Positions 42,942 to 54,200 of a stretch of DNA of 64,000 nucleotides are shown here, piece by piece. Origin of the DNA: Streptomyces sp. TBY4. Lineage in GTDB: Bacteria; Actinomycetota; Actinomycetes; Streptomycetales; Streptomycetaceae. The stretch is taken from the NCBI RefSeq assembly GCF_024213195.1, contig NZ_JANAVF010000011.1, positions 62,001 through 126,000 on the forward strand. The letters run 5' to 3'. Each line of letters opens with the position of its first letter. Positions within the stretch are counted from its first letter, which is position 1. Under the pieces are notes generated by a model, which saw only the letters and a program-made list of their open reading frames with translations, did not search any database and was not told the origin of the DNA. Made by a program: the position numbers and the translations under genes.

Positions 42942-45074
42942 TCAGTCCCTGGGGAGGCCGAGAATGCGCTCGGCGACGACGTTGAGCTGGACCTGCGTGG
43001 TGCCTCCGGCGATGGTCAGGCAGCGGGACATGAGCATGCCGTGCACCGCCCGCTTCCCCGTCCCCTCGCTCACCGCGCCCGCCGGGCCCAGCAGTTCGAG
43101 CGTGAGCTCGGCGGTCCGCTGCTGGTGCGGGGTCTGGACGAGCTTGCGTACGGACGCGCCCGCGCCGGGTTCCAGTCCGGAGACCTGCTGGAGCGTGGTG
43201 CGCAGTCCGATGCAGGCCAGGGCGTGCGCCTCGGCGGCCAGGGTTCCGATCCGGACCCGGTACCCGCCTTCGAGTTCGGCGGAGCGGGCGAGCAGCGCTT
43301 CCAGGCCGGTGTCGAAGGTCATCTGGTCGGCCATGTGGACGCGTTCGTTGCCGAGGGTGTTGCGGGCGACCTTCCAGCCCCCGTTCTCGGCGCCCACGAG
43401 GGCGTCGGGCGGCAGCGGCACGTCGTCGAAGTAGACCTCGTTGAAGAGGGCTTCGCCGGTGATCTCCTTGAGCGGCCGGATGTCGATCCCGGGGGTCTTC
43501 ATGTCCACGATGAAGTAGCCGAGCCCCTTGTGCTTGGGGGCGTCCGGGTCGGTGCGGGCGAGCAGGATCCCGTAGTCGGCGCTGTGCGCGGAACTCGTCC
43601 ACACCTTCTGGCCGTTGACCAGCCAGGAGCCGTCCCCGGAAGGCGAACGCTCCGCCTTGGTCCGCAGTGAGGCGAGGTCGGAGCCGGCGCCCGGCTCGGA
43701 GAAGAGCTGGCACCAGGTGACGTCCCCGCGCAGGGTGGGCAGCAGGTAGCGCTCCTGCTGCTCGGGGGTCCCGTAGGCGAGGATCGAGGGCACGACCCAG
43801 GTGGCGATGCCGAGGTCGGCGACCTTGACCCCGGCGGCCGCCAGTTCCTGCTGCACGACGAGCTGTTCGACGGGGCCGGCGCCGAGCCCGTACGGGGCCG
43901 GGAGGTAGGGGGCCGCGTACCCGGTGGGCGCGAGCACCCGGCGGGCGGTGGCGGGGTCGAGCCCGGCCGCGTCGGCGATGGCGCTACGGGCCTTCGCGCG
44001 GTGGGACTCGGCCCGCGCGGGCAGTTCCAGGCGCAGTTCGCGGCGCGCGCCGGCCGCGGCGAGCCGTACGGCGCGCACCCGGTGGCCGTCGCCGGGGCCG
44101 AGGAGCTGGCGGGCGACGATCGCCCGGCGGAGGTAGATGTGGGCGTCGTGCTCCCAGGTGAAGCCGATGCCGCCGAGCACCTGGACGCAGTCCTTGGCGC
44201 AGGAGTACGCGGCGTCGAGCGCGGTGCCGGCGGCCAGCGCGGCCACGAGCGAGCGCACCTCGGCCGGTTCCTCGGTGGCCTGGGCGGCGTCCCAGGCAAG
44301 GGCCCGGGCCTGTTCCACGCGCACCAGCATGTCGGCGCACAGGTGCTTGATCCCCTGGAACTGCCCGATGGGCCGACCGAACTGCTCGCGCACCTTCGCG
44401 TATTCGGCGGCGGTGTGCAGCGCCCAGGCGGCGGTGCCGCAGGCGTCGGCGGCGAACAGCACGCAGGCGAGGTCCCGGACGAGGGCGGCGTCGAGTTCCA
44501 GCAGGGCGCCCGGCCCGGCGGTGACTCCGCGGGCGCGGACCTCGGCGGTGGGCCGCGTCGGGTCGGCGCTGTCCTGGGTACGGACGTCCAGCGCGGCGGC
44601 CTCGACGGCGAACCAGCGGGTTCCGTGCGCGGTCTCGGCGGCGAGCAGGACGAGGTCGGCCTCGCCCGCGCCCAGCACCGGCGGCGCGGTCCCGTCGAGG
44701 AGGTAGCCGCCCTCCACAGCCACGGCGGTGAGGTCCCCGGGCCCGAGCGCCACGGCCCCGACCCGCCCGGCCAGGGGCTCGGCCCCGGCCCGGTCCAGGA
44801 GCACGGAGGCCAGCACGCTCGGCAGGTAGGCCCCGGGCAGGGCCGCCCGGGCGGCCTCCTCCACCACGACGGCCAGGTCGAGCAGGGTGCCGCCCTCCAG
44901 GTGCGGTTCCAGCAGTCCGGAGGCGAGCAGTCCGTCCCAGTAGGCGGGCCGGAAGCCCGTCTGCGGCGGGGTGTCGAGGAGTTTGCGCACCTCCTCGGGC
45001 GGGACGGCCCGCGCGACCCAGCCGCGTACGGCCTCGGCCAACTCCCGCTGTTCCTTTGTGATTCCGATGCCCAT
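42942..45074 (-). CDS. Double acyl-CoA dehydrogenase (FadE34-like)
   Basis: A 710-residue protein made of two fused acyl-CoA dehydrogenase domains. The first (1-365) ends with VLGGIGFTWEHDAHIYLRRA; the second (375-710) has WCQLFSEPGAGSDLASL, NGQKVWTSSAHSADYG and the C-terminal TIAGGTTQVQLNVVAERILGLP. Mycobacterium FadE34 (ChsE3), a steroid side-chain enzyme, has the same fused layout and nearly the same length. It should oxidise an acyl-CoA side chain to the enoyl-CoA. The start lies 11 bp from a KstR-type site, leaving a very short leader. Confidence 0.9.
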   Translation of the reverse strand: MGIGITKEQRELAEAVRGWVARAVPPEEVRKLLDTPPQTGFRPAYWDGLLASGLLEPHLEGGTLLDLAVVVEEAARAALPGAYLPSVLASVLLDRAGAEPLAGRVGAVALGPGDLTAVAVEGGYLLDGTAPPVLGAGEADLVLLAAETAHGTRWFAVEAAALDVRTQDSADPTRPTAEVRARGVTAGPGALLELDAALVRDLACVLFAADACGTAAWALHTAAEYAKVREQFGRPIGQFQGIKHLCADMLVRVEQARALAWDAAQATEEPAEVRSLVAALAAGTALDAAYSCAKDCVQVLGGIGFTWEHDAHIYLRRAIVARQLLGPGDGHRVRAVRLAAAGARRELRLELPARAESHRAKARSAIADAAGLDPATARRVLAPTGYAAPYLPAPYGLGAGPVEQLVVQQELAAAGVKVADLGIATWVVPSILAYGTPEQQERYLLPTLRGDVTWCQLFSEPGAGSDLASLRTKAERSPSGDGSWLVNGQKVWTSSAHSADYGILLARTDPDAPKHKGLGYFIVDMKTPGIDIRPLKEITGEALFNEVYFDDVPLPPDALVGAENGGWKVARNTLGNERVHMADQMTFDTGLEALLARSAELEGGYRVRIGTLAAEAHALACIGLRTTLQQVSGLEPGAGASVRKLVQTPHQQRTAELTLELLGPAGAVSEGTGKRAVHGMLMSRCLTIAGGTTQVQLNVVAERILGLPRD

Positions 45075-45085
45075 GCGCGGCAGAG

Positions 45086-45133
45086 TAGAACACGTTTCAT
45101 TCTGACGGAAGGTCAGAACTGAAACGTGTTCTC
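45086..45133. promoter_or_regulatory. Double KstR-type operator in a long palindrome
   Basis: TAGAACACGTTTCA (45086-45099) fits TNNAACNNGTTNNA fully. TGAAACGTGTTCTC (45120-45133) fits all but the last base and is the inverted copy of the first (13 of 14). Between them TTCTGAC and GTCAGAA also pair, so about 48 bp form one near-perfect dyad. It lies between the fadE gene and the divergent lipoprotein gene. Confidence 0.75.
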
Positions 45134-45289
45134 GCTTGCGGCGGGCGGGCGCGGCTGCCCCGTGGCGGCGGACCGGCACGAGTCGGATCCGCCTGGCCGC
45201 CCTTGCCTCCGCGGCTGCACGGGTCATCGGTCTCCCCTCGGATCGGGCCACAGCGCAACCGGACAGCGGCACGGCACGTCTGGGAGGAA

Positions 45290-45841
45290 ATGAGACGAGG
45301 AACGGGACTGTGGGGAGCGTTGCTGGTGCTGGCGCTGGCGTCGACCGGATGCGTTGCGGCGCCGCCGCCGCCGCTCCAGCCCGTGGACCCGGAGTTCGTG
45401 CGCACGATGCGTCCGGTGATCCAGGACGACCTGACCGCGACCCTGAACGATCAATGGTCCCTTCCGGAGAAATACGGGGAGCCGGGGTGGGAGGCCCGCT
45501 TGTTCTGCGACGTGCGGATCATCGAGGTCACTCCGATGCCGGGGGACGGCGCGTCGAGAGTCGGGGTGCTCGCGGACTGCAATGGCTTCGGGCGCGAGGG
45601 CACGGAGTTGGTGAAGGCGAGTTTCGGCCAGGTGGGCACCTGGATCGTCGAGCTGGACGGCAACCGGGTCCGGGCGAGGGACGGCGGCCCGGACGGCGCC
45701 GAGCGGGGGGACTGGGAAAAGCGCTGGTTCACGAAGCAGGCCCTGGACGAGATACGCCGCGTGGACGACAGCGATTGGTCCGATCCCGCCGCCCTCGCCC
45801 GCCGGCACTTCGGGCTCCCCGCGGACGCGCCCCTGCGATGA
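45290..45841 (+). CDS. Small putative lipoprotein
   Basis: A 183-residue protein with a short signal peptide and lipobox LASTGC (Cys about residue 21). The mature part has a mixed alpha/beta look, with Asp/Glu-rich stretches and two Cys (LFCDVRI and LADCNGF) that could pair. No family is recognised. ATG follows GGGAGG closely. It is divergent from fadE across the double KstR-type site, so co-regulation is possible but not shown. Confidence 0.65.
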   Translation: MRRGTGLWGALLVLALASTGCVAAPPPPLQPVDPEFVRTMRPVIQDDLTATLNDQWSLPEKYGEPGWEARLFCDVRIIEVTPMPGDGASRVGVLADCNGFGREGTELVKASFGQVGTWIVELDGNRVRARDGGPDGAERGDWEKRWFTKQALDEIRRVDDSDWSDPAALARRHFGLPADAPLR

Positions 45842-45871
45842 CAGCCGCGATTCGTGGGCAGGGGCGCCCGG

Positions 45872-47857
45872 TCAGGACCGTTCGTAGTAGTAGCCCTCGC
45901 CGTGGGAGGGGCCCACGTTGTGCTGGAGGCCGGACGGCAGGCTCTTGGTGAAGAAGGAGGGATCCAGGACCCCGCAGAACTGGCTGGTGGACTTGGACTT
46001 GTCCACGGCCGCCGAGCCGATGTTGATGCGGGTTCCGTTGGAGGTCACCGAGGTCACCTTCGCGATGTTCTCGCAGTGGCCCATCTGGGACTCGTTGATC
46101 AGGCGGACCGCCCCGGACCGGGCGATGACCACCGTCCCCGGCTGGCCTATGTTGAAGTCGCCCTTGTAGGTCCAGGTCCCGGCGAAGTACGAGGGGACCG
46201 CGTCGTTGCCGCCAGAGCCGCCACCGCTCGGGGAACCTCCGCCGCTGGGCGAGCCGCCGCCGCTGGGCGAGCCCGAGCCCGAACCCCCCGGGGTGGCGCC
46301 CGGGCTGGTGCCCGTACCGGTGCCTCCGGCGGCCGGGCCCCCGCCGCCCTGGGTGGCGCTGCTGCCGCCCGGGGTGCCGGCGCCTCCGCCGGGGGTTCCG
46401 GCACCCGCCGCGGCGCCCTGCCCCGCGGCGGCCTGGCCGTCCGGTGCCGGTACGGGCGGGCTCTGGGGGGCCTGGGGGCTCTCGGAGTTCGGCGCACCCG
46501 GTGCCGGTGAACCGCTCGCCGCCGAAGGGGAGCCCGCGGAGGCACCGGGCACCACGGGCGCACTGCTCGCCGGGGGCGAAGCCAACCGCCCGCCGCCGTC
46601 GCCGCCGAAGGGCTGGAGCAGGGCCACCGTGCCCCCGCCGACGGTGAGCACCAGGACGACGGGCACGGCTACGGTCCACCGCCGCCGGGCACCCCGCCGC
46701 TCGCCGGTCGGGGTGCCGCCGCCAACAGCCGGTCCGGAGCCGGTCGCAGCCCCGCCCGCCGGCCCGACGACCTGCTCGGCGGCCCCGCCGGCCTCGGCGC
46801 CCCCGGCGGCCCGCAGCCCGAACGTCTCCCGGTCAGGGCTCTCCGCGCCCTCGCCCTCCGGGTCCGCGCCGCCCTCCCCCACGGCCAAGGGCGCGACTTC
46901 GGCGTCGAGGAGCCGCGCCGCCTGCCGGGCCAGCCGGTCCACCACCCCGGGCGGCAGCCACGCCCCGCCGGTGCGCGCCGGGAGGACCCGTTCCGGGTCC
47001 GCCAGCAGCTCGTCCACGTCCGGCCGTTCCTCCACGCCCTTGACCAGGCAGCGGCCGATGAGCGTGCGCAGGGAGGCGTCCGCCACCCGTTCCAGGGCCG
47101 GTTCGCCCTCCACGATCTGGAACATCACCGCGTGCTGGTTGCTCGCGCCGTGCCCGAAAGGCAGCTCGCCCGTGGCCGCGTACATCAGGACGCAGCCGAG
47201 CGTGAACACGTCGCTCTTCGCGCCGACCCGCTGCCCGCGCACCTGCTCGGGCGACATGAAGCCGGGCGAGCCGACGACCATGCCGGTGCTGGTGAGCAGG
47301 GATTCGACGGAGGTCTCCAGGGCCCGCGAGATCCCGAAGTCGATGACCCGGCTGCCCTCGGCGGTCAGCATCACGTTCGACGGCTTGAGGTCGCGGTGCA
47401 CGATCCCGGCGGTGTGGATGTCCTTCAGGGCGTGCAGCAGCCCGTCCGCGAGGGTGTGCACGGAGTCCACGGGCAGGGGGCCGTGACGGCGCACGACCTG
47501 CTCCAGGGAGAGCCCGGGTACGTAGCCGGTGGCCACCCAGGGCCGGTCGGCGTCGGGGTCGGCGTCCAGGACGGGGGCGGTGTACCGCTCGCCGACCTTC
47601 CGCGCGGCGTCGATCTCGCGGCGGAAGCGGGCCCGGAACCGGTCGTCGGCCACGTGCTCCTCGTGCACCACCTTGACCGCGACGGTACGGCCGCCCTCGG
47701 AGCGGGCCAGGAACACCCGGCCCATCCCGCCGGCGCCGAGGCGCCCGAGCAGCAGGTACGGCCCGATCCGGCCCGGATCGCCGGGCGCCAGCGGCTTTAT
47801 GCCGCCGTCCGCGTCGCCCCTGCTGCCGGCGTTCCCGTCCCTGCTCCCGCTGCCCAT
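45872..47857 (-). CDS. Transmembrane Ser/Thr protein kinase
   Basis: A 661-residue Hanks-type kinase. Cytoplasmic kinase domain (about 28-290) with Gly loop LGAGGMGRVFLA, VAVKVV, HRDLKPSN, IDFG and SPEQ. One transmembrane helix at about 391-415 (VAVPVVLVLTVGGGTVALL). Outside, a Ser/Gly/Pro/Ala-rich stalk (about 416-550, with SPSGGG repeats) carries a 105-residue C-terminal domain holding two Cys (GHCEN, QFCGV) that probably pair. There are no PASTA repeats; the tip is a candidate sensor of unknown ligand. Divergent from the RHS gene. Confidence 0.9.
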   Translation of the reverse strand: MGSGSRDGNAGSRGDADGGIKPLAPGDPGRIGPYLLLGRLGAGGMGRVFLARSEGGRTVAVKVVHEEHVADDRFRARFRREIDAARKVGERYTAPVLDADPDADRPWVATGYVPGLSLEQVVRRHGPLPVDSVHTLADGLLHALKDIHTAGIVHRDLKPSNVMLTAEGSRVIDFGISRALETSVESLLTSTGMVVGSPGFMSPEQVRGQRVGAKSDVFTLGCVLMYAATGELPFGHGASNQHAVMFQIVEGEPALERVADASLRTLIGRCLVKGVEERPDVDELLADPERVLPARTGGAWLPPGVVDRLARQAARLLDAEVAPLAVGEGGADPEGEGAESPDRETFGLRAAGGAEAGGAAEQVVGPAGGAATGSGPAVGGGTPTGERRGARRRWTVAVPVVLVLTVGGGTVALLQPFGGDGGGRLASPPASSAPVVPGASAGSPSAASGSPAPGAPNSESPQAPQSPPVPAPDGQAAAGQGAAAGAGTPGGGAGTPGGSSATQGGGGPAAGGTGTGTSPGATPGGSGSGSPSGGGSPSGGGSPSGGGSGGNDAVPSYFAGTWTYKGDFNIGQPGTVVIARSGAVRLINESQMGHCENIAKVTSVTSNGTRINIGSAAVDKSKSTSQFCGVLDPSFFTKSLPSGLQHNVGPSHGEGYYYERS

Positions 47858-48205
47858 GCTGCCCGTCCCCCGGTGATCCCTGCGGCGGCCGTCCGGTCCG
47901 CCCCGTCGAACTCGGCTCAGGGTAAAGGCAGTTCGTGTGCACCCCGAAAGCGCAGCGAGACGACTGGGGAGAATGCGGGCGAAATGTCCCTCTTGATCAC
48001 CATCACCGGCCCACCCCGCATTGCCCACCAGTTGATACGCCATCAAATTGCGGTACGAGACGGTAACTTCGGCGATGTCAAGCACTGCAAGGGGGTATTG
48101 CCGACCCTTGGTTTCAATTTTATCGTCTGTTTACTCTATTCTCCCCTGTGGACCCGACCGGAATGCATGGGTCCACTGACTGCACCACTTGCATGGGGGA
48201 TTCGC
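47858..48205. other. Divergent promoter region of the kinase and RHS genes
   Basis: About 350 bases without a gene and with a clear AT-rich dip at 48040-48150. On the plus strand TTGGTT (48108-48113) and TACTCT (48132-48137) are 18 bp apart, a plausible promoter for the RHS gene about 65 bp upstream of its start. TGCATGGG occurs twice (about 48163 and 48191). Confidence 0.5.
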
Positions 48206-51200
48206 GTGACAGCGCAAAAGCCTCCAATGGGGACACCCCATTGGAGTTCCACTGATGTGTGGAAATGGCCCAAACTGATTCGCCACACGGCCCAGGGCAT
48301 CGCCATGGCCGTATGCGGATCCATGATCGTCGTAGCAGTACCCGCGGAGGCCGAGGGGGCCGAGCGGTTCAAGGTACGGGGCACCCAGAGCGAACCCGTG
48401 ATGGACGGCCGGCCTGTCCCGGTCTCCACCCCGCCCAAGAGCGGGACGGCGGGGACGGAGCTGAAGCAGGCCCCCGAGTCCGCCTGGCCCGCGGGCGGTA
48501 CGGCCCAGGTCGAGGTCCCGGGCACGGGCGGGAGCCTGCTGCGGCGGTCCGCGGCCCCGGCTCCGCAGAGCGTCGGCGGTCTGCCGCTGACCGTCGCTCC
48601 GGCCGCCACCGCCACCGCCTCCGGCTCCGGCTCGGGCGCCCCGCAGGGCGCGGCCCGGTCGTCCGCGGCTCCGGCCGCCTCCGCGACGGCCCAGCGGTTC
48701 GAGGTCTCGGTCAAGGACCGCAAGGCCACCGGCAAGGCGGGTGTCCAGGGGCTGCTGATCGGCGTCACCCCCGCGGGCGGACCCAAGGTCGCCGCGCCCT
48801 CCGTCGCCGCGGCCGCCGCTGCCGCCGCGCCCGAGCGGATATCCGTAGGCCTCGACTACTCGGCCTTCCGGAGCGCCTACGGCGCGGACTGGGCCTCCCG
48901 GCTGCGCCTCGTCCAGCTGCCCGGCTGCGCGCTGACCACGCCGGACAAGGCCGAATGCCGCGTCCCCACGCCCCTGGAGGGCGTGACGAACGACGTGCGG
49001 AACAACAAGCTCTCCGCCGAGGTCCGCCTCGCGTCCGCCGGCGCGCCCGTCGCGCTCGCCGCCGAGGCCGCCGCCTCCGGCGACAAGGGGGACTTCAAGG
49101 CCACCCCGCTGGCTCCCAGCGGGGCCTGGCAGGCGGGTGGCGCGAGCGGCGACTTCAACTGGACCTATCCGGTCGAGGTGCCCGCCGGTCCCGGCGACCT
49201 CGCGCCCGACCTGAGCCTGAACTACTCGGCCCAGAGCGTCGACGGCCGCACCGCCGCCAGCAACAACCAGCCCTCCCAGGTCGGCGACGGCTGGGAGATG
49301 ATGGCGGGCGGATTCGTCGAGCGCCGCTACCAGCAGTGCTCCGAGGTCCCCGGCTCCGGTGTGGGCCCCAAGGACAGCAAGGGCGACCTCTGCAAGGCCT
49401 CCGAGAACGCCGTCCTGTCCCTCAACGGCAACGCCACCGAGCTCGTCCGCGACGACGCGACCGGCATCTGGAAGCCCGCGAAGGACGACGGCTCCAAGGT
49501 GGAACTGCTGACCGGAGCGGCCAACGGTGACACCGACGGCAAGCACTGGAAGCTGACCACCGTCGACGGCACCCAGTTCTTCTTCGGCCGCAACCGTCTG
49601 CCGGGCTGGACCGAGGGCAAGCCGACCACCGAGTCCGCCTTCACCGTCCCGCTGTACGGCAAGGACGGCGGCAAGCAGCACGCCTGGCGCTGGCAGCTCG
49701 ACCACGTCGTGGACGTCCACGGCAACGCGATGGCCTACTTCTACACGAAGGAGACCAACCGCTACGGCGCCAACGGCAAGCCCACCGCGGGCGTCGAGTA
49801 CACCCGCTCCGGCCACCTGAACCGGATCGAGTACGGCCACCGCGAGAACAGCATCTACACGGCCAAGGCCCCGGGCCAGGTCCTCTTCGAGACCGCCGAG
49901 CGCTGCCTGCCCGGCGCCGACTGCTCGGACGCCGCGTTCCTCCCGGCCAACGCCAAGCGCTGGCCCGACGTGCCCGTCGACCAGTTCTGCGCACCCGGCA
50001 AGGAGTGCAAGAACCAGCTCGCCCCCAGCTTCTGGACGCGCAAGCGGATCAGCGCGGTCAGCACCCAGGTGCTGACGGGCGGCGCGTACAAGGACGTGGA
50101 CCGCTGGGACCTGGAGCACACCTTCCCCACCACGGGCGACGGCACCTCCCCGGGCCTGTGGCTGGAGTCGATCCAGCGCACCGGCAAGTCCGGCGGTTCC
50201 GTCGTACTGCCGAAGGTGACCTTCTCCGGCCAGCAGCTGGAGAACCGCGTGGACGGCTTCGAGGGGCTGGCGCCCTTCATCCGCTACCGGATCAACGCGA
50301 TCAACACCGAGTCCGGCGGCCGGATCGGCGTCACCTACTCGCCCCGCGAATGCTCGGTGGGCCCCGGCGGCAACGTGCTGCCCGGCGCCGACGACTCCAA
50401 CGGCATGCGCTGCTTCCCGGTCATGTGGGCGGCCCCCGGCCAGCCGATCGGTCCGGACGGGCGGCCCAAGCCGCTGAAGGACTGGTTCCACAAGTACGTC
50501 ACGACCGAGGTGCTGGAGAACGACCTCGTCGCCGGTTCGCCGACGATGGTCTCCCGCTACGAGTACGTGGGCAAGCCCGCCTGGCGCTACGACAACTCCG
50601 AGTTCGCCCGGGACGCCGAGCGCACCTGGAACCAGTGGCGCGGCTACGAGAAGGTCCGCACCCGCACCGGTGACGGCCTCGACAAGAAGTCCCTCACCGA
50701 GAGCGTCTTCCTGCGGGGCATGCACGGCGACAGGCTCGCCGCGGGCGGCACCCGCCAGTCGGCGGTCGCCGACTCCGAGGGCAACACCGTCACCGACCAC
50801 AACGAGCTGGCCGGCACCACCCGCGAGATCCTCAGCTACAACGGCGACGGCGGGGAGCTCCTCTCCACCAAGTCCTTCGAGTCCTGGCGCAAGGGCCCCA
50901 CGGCCAGCCGCGCCCGCACCGGCACGGACGCGCTGACCTCGTACATGTTCAACAACGCGGTCGAGCACTCGCGCACCGCGCTCGCGGACGGCAGCTGGCG
51001 CCGGACCAAGTCCCAGACCTCGTACGACGACTACGGCCTGGCCACCCAGGTCGAGGACCACGGCGACCTGGCCAGGAACGACGACCAGACCTGCACCCGC
51101 ACCGAGTACGCCCGCAACACCGCCACCCACTTCGTGGACGCGGTGAGCCGCGAGGAGACCGTCTCGGTCGGCTGCGGGGCCACCGTGCAGCGCCCGCAGC

Positions 51201-54200
51201 ACGTCCTGTCGGACGACCGCTCGTACTACGACGGCAAGGCCTTCGGCGAGGCACCCACGAAGGGTGACGTCACCAAGTCCGACGAACTGACCGACTACCG
51301 CGACGGCCAGCCCGTCTACACCCTCGCGGGCACCGAGAAGTTCGACGTCTACGGGCGGAGCACCGAGACCACCGACGTCTTCGGGAAGGTCTCCACCACC
51401 GCCTACACCCCGGCCACCGGCGAGGCGGCGAACAAGGTCGTCACGACCAACGCGCTCGGCCACACCGAGACGGAGACCATCGACCCGACCCGCGGTCTGA
51501 CCCTCGGCGAGACGGACGCCGCCGGCTTCTCCTCGCACGCGCAGTACGACGCGCTGGGACGGCTGGTCAAGTCCTGGGAGTCCGGCGGTGACCGGGCCGG
51601 ACCCGCGGACACGGAGTACGAGTACCTGGTCCGCACCGACGGCCCGTCGGTGGTGACCACCAAGACCCTCCAGGACGGCGGCAAGCACACCGTCCAGCAC
51701 GAGTTCTACGACGGTCTGATGCGCGAGCGCCAGACCCAGACCACCCGCTCGGACCTCAACGAGACCACGGCCTCGCGCACCGGCCGGGTCGTCACCGAGC
51801 AGCACTACAACACGCTCGGCCAGGTGACCAAGGAGTCCGGTCCCTACCTGGAGAAGGCCAACCCGGCCACCAGCCTGGTGACGGTCCCCGACACCCAGGT
51901 CATCCGCCAGCAGCGCTTCGAGTACGACGGCGCCGGCCGCAAGACGGTCGACGTCCTCGCCAGCCTCGGCAAGGAGCTGTGGCGGGGCACCACCGCCTAC
52001 GAGGGCGACCGCCAGCACGTGGTGCCGCCCAAGGGCGAAGCCCCGTCCACGAGCGTCGTCGACGCCCACGGCAGGCTCGTCGAGATGCGCCAGTACCAGG
52101 GCACCACGGCCTCCGGCCCGTACGACGCCACCGCTTACGGCTACACCCCCGGCGGGGAACTGGCGTCGGTGACCAACCCGGTGGGCCAGACCTGGTCCTT
52201 CGGCTACGACCTGCGCGGACGCAAGGTCTCCGAGTCCGACCCGTCGCGCGGCACCACCACGTACACCTACGACGAGGGCGACCAGCCCACCTCGATGACG
52301 GACGCGAGGGGCCGTCAGCTCTCCTACACCTACGACGCGCTCGGCCGGAAGACGGCCACCTACGAGGGCACCCAGGCCACCGGCACGCGCACGGCCGAGT
52401 GGAAGTACGACACCCTGGCCAAGGGTGAGCTCGCCGAGTCCGTCCGGTACATCGGCGGCAAGGCCTACGCCACCTCGGTCACCGGATACGACACGAAGGG
52501 CCGCGCCACCGGGAACAGCATCACGATCCCCGGCTCCGAGGGAGCGCTGGCCGGTACCTACACCTTCGGTGTGGACTACACCTCCACCGGTGCCGCCGCG
52601 TCGGTGAAGATGCCGGCCGCGGGCGGGCTGCCCGCGGAGACGCTGGCCTACGGATACAACGCCGCGGGTCTGCAGACCACGATCAAGGGTGCCGAGCAGT
52701 ACGTCTCGTCCGCCCGCCACACCCCCTTCGGCGAACTGCTCCAGTACCACCAGGGCGCCGCGGGCAAGCGTCTGATCCACTCCAAGACGTACGACGACGC
52801 CACCCGCCGGGTCCACAAGACCTTCGTCGACCGCGAGGTCGGCCAGACGGTTCTCAGCGAGACGGAGTACGGGTACGACCCCATCGGCAACGTCACCAAG
52901 ATGGACGAGCTGCGCGACGGCTCGGTCCGTGACACGCAGTGCTTCGCCTACGACCACCTGCGCCGGATGACGGACGCCTGGACCGCGAAGCAGCAGGACT
53001 GCGCGGCGGGCCCCTCCTCGGCCACGGTCGGCGGCGCGGACCCGTACTGGGACACGTACGCCTACGACCGGACCGGCAACCGCACCAGCCAGGTGCGGCA
53101 CGCCACCGCGCCGGGCGGCAAGGACGAGAAGCGGACCTCCCACTACCCGTCCCCCACCGCAAAGACGGCCCAGCAGGCGGTCCTCCAGCGGGTGGACACG
53201 GAGGGGCCCGCGGGCACCAGCAGTTCCGAGTACGCCTACGACGCCGCGGGCAACACCGTCCTGCGCAAGTCCAAGGACCGCGAGCAGAAGCTCGACTGGG
53301 ACGCCGAGGGCAATCTCGCCAAGGTCACCGAGGGCGGGAAGACCACCGAGTTCCTCTACGACTCCGAGGGCGACCGGCTGATCCGCAAGGCTCCCGAGGG
53401 CAGCACGCTGTACCTCGGCGCCACCGAGATCACGGTCGGCAAGGACGGGAAGGTCAGCGCCACCCGCGCCTACAGCCACGGTGAGACCCAGGTCGCCTCG
53501 CGCAGTTCGGACGGCTCGGTCGCCTACTTCGCGGCCGACCACCACAACACGAACACCCTCGCGGTGACTGCGGACGGCGCGATGAACGCCACCCGCCGTC
53601 CCTTCACGGCGTTCGGCGAGTCCCGGGGCGCGGCACCGTCCGCCTGGCCCGACCAGAAGGGCTTCGTCGGTGGCACCGTCGACGAGTCCACCGGGCTGAC
53701 CCAGCTCGGAGCCCGCCTGTACGAGCCCTCCACCGGGCGGTTCCTGTCCGTCGATCCCATGATCGACTTCAAGGATCCGCAGCAGATGAACGGGTACACG
53801 TACGCCAACAACAACCCGGTCACCGTCAGCGACCCGGACGGCCAGATCCTGCCGCTCCTCGCGGGCGTCGCGGCCCGGATGATCGCCCAGCGCATCGCGC
53901 AGGAGATCGCCCGCCGCATCGCGATCGAGGCGGCGAAGCGTGCCGCCGCGGAAGCGGCCAAGCGGGCGGCCATCGAGGCGGCGAAGAAGGCGGCCATCGA
54001 GGCAGCCAAGAAGGCCGCCGCGGAAGCAGCCAAGAAGGCCGCCGCCGAAGCCGCGAAGAAGGCGGCGCAGGAGGCGGCGAAGAAGGCCGCCGCCGAAGCC
54101 GCGAAGAAGCAGGCGGCCAAGAAGGCGGCGGCCGAGGCCGCGAAGAAGCAGGCCGCGAAGAAGGCGGCGCAGCAGCCGGCCAAGAAGGCGAAGCCGAAGG

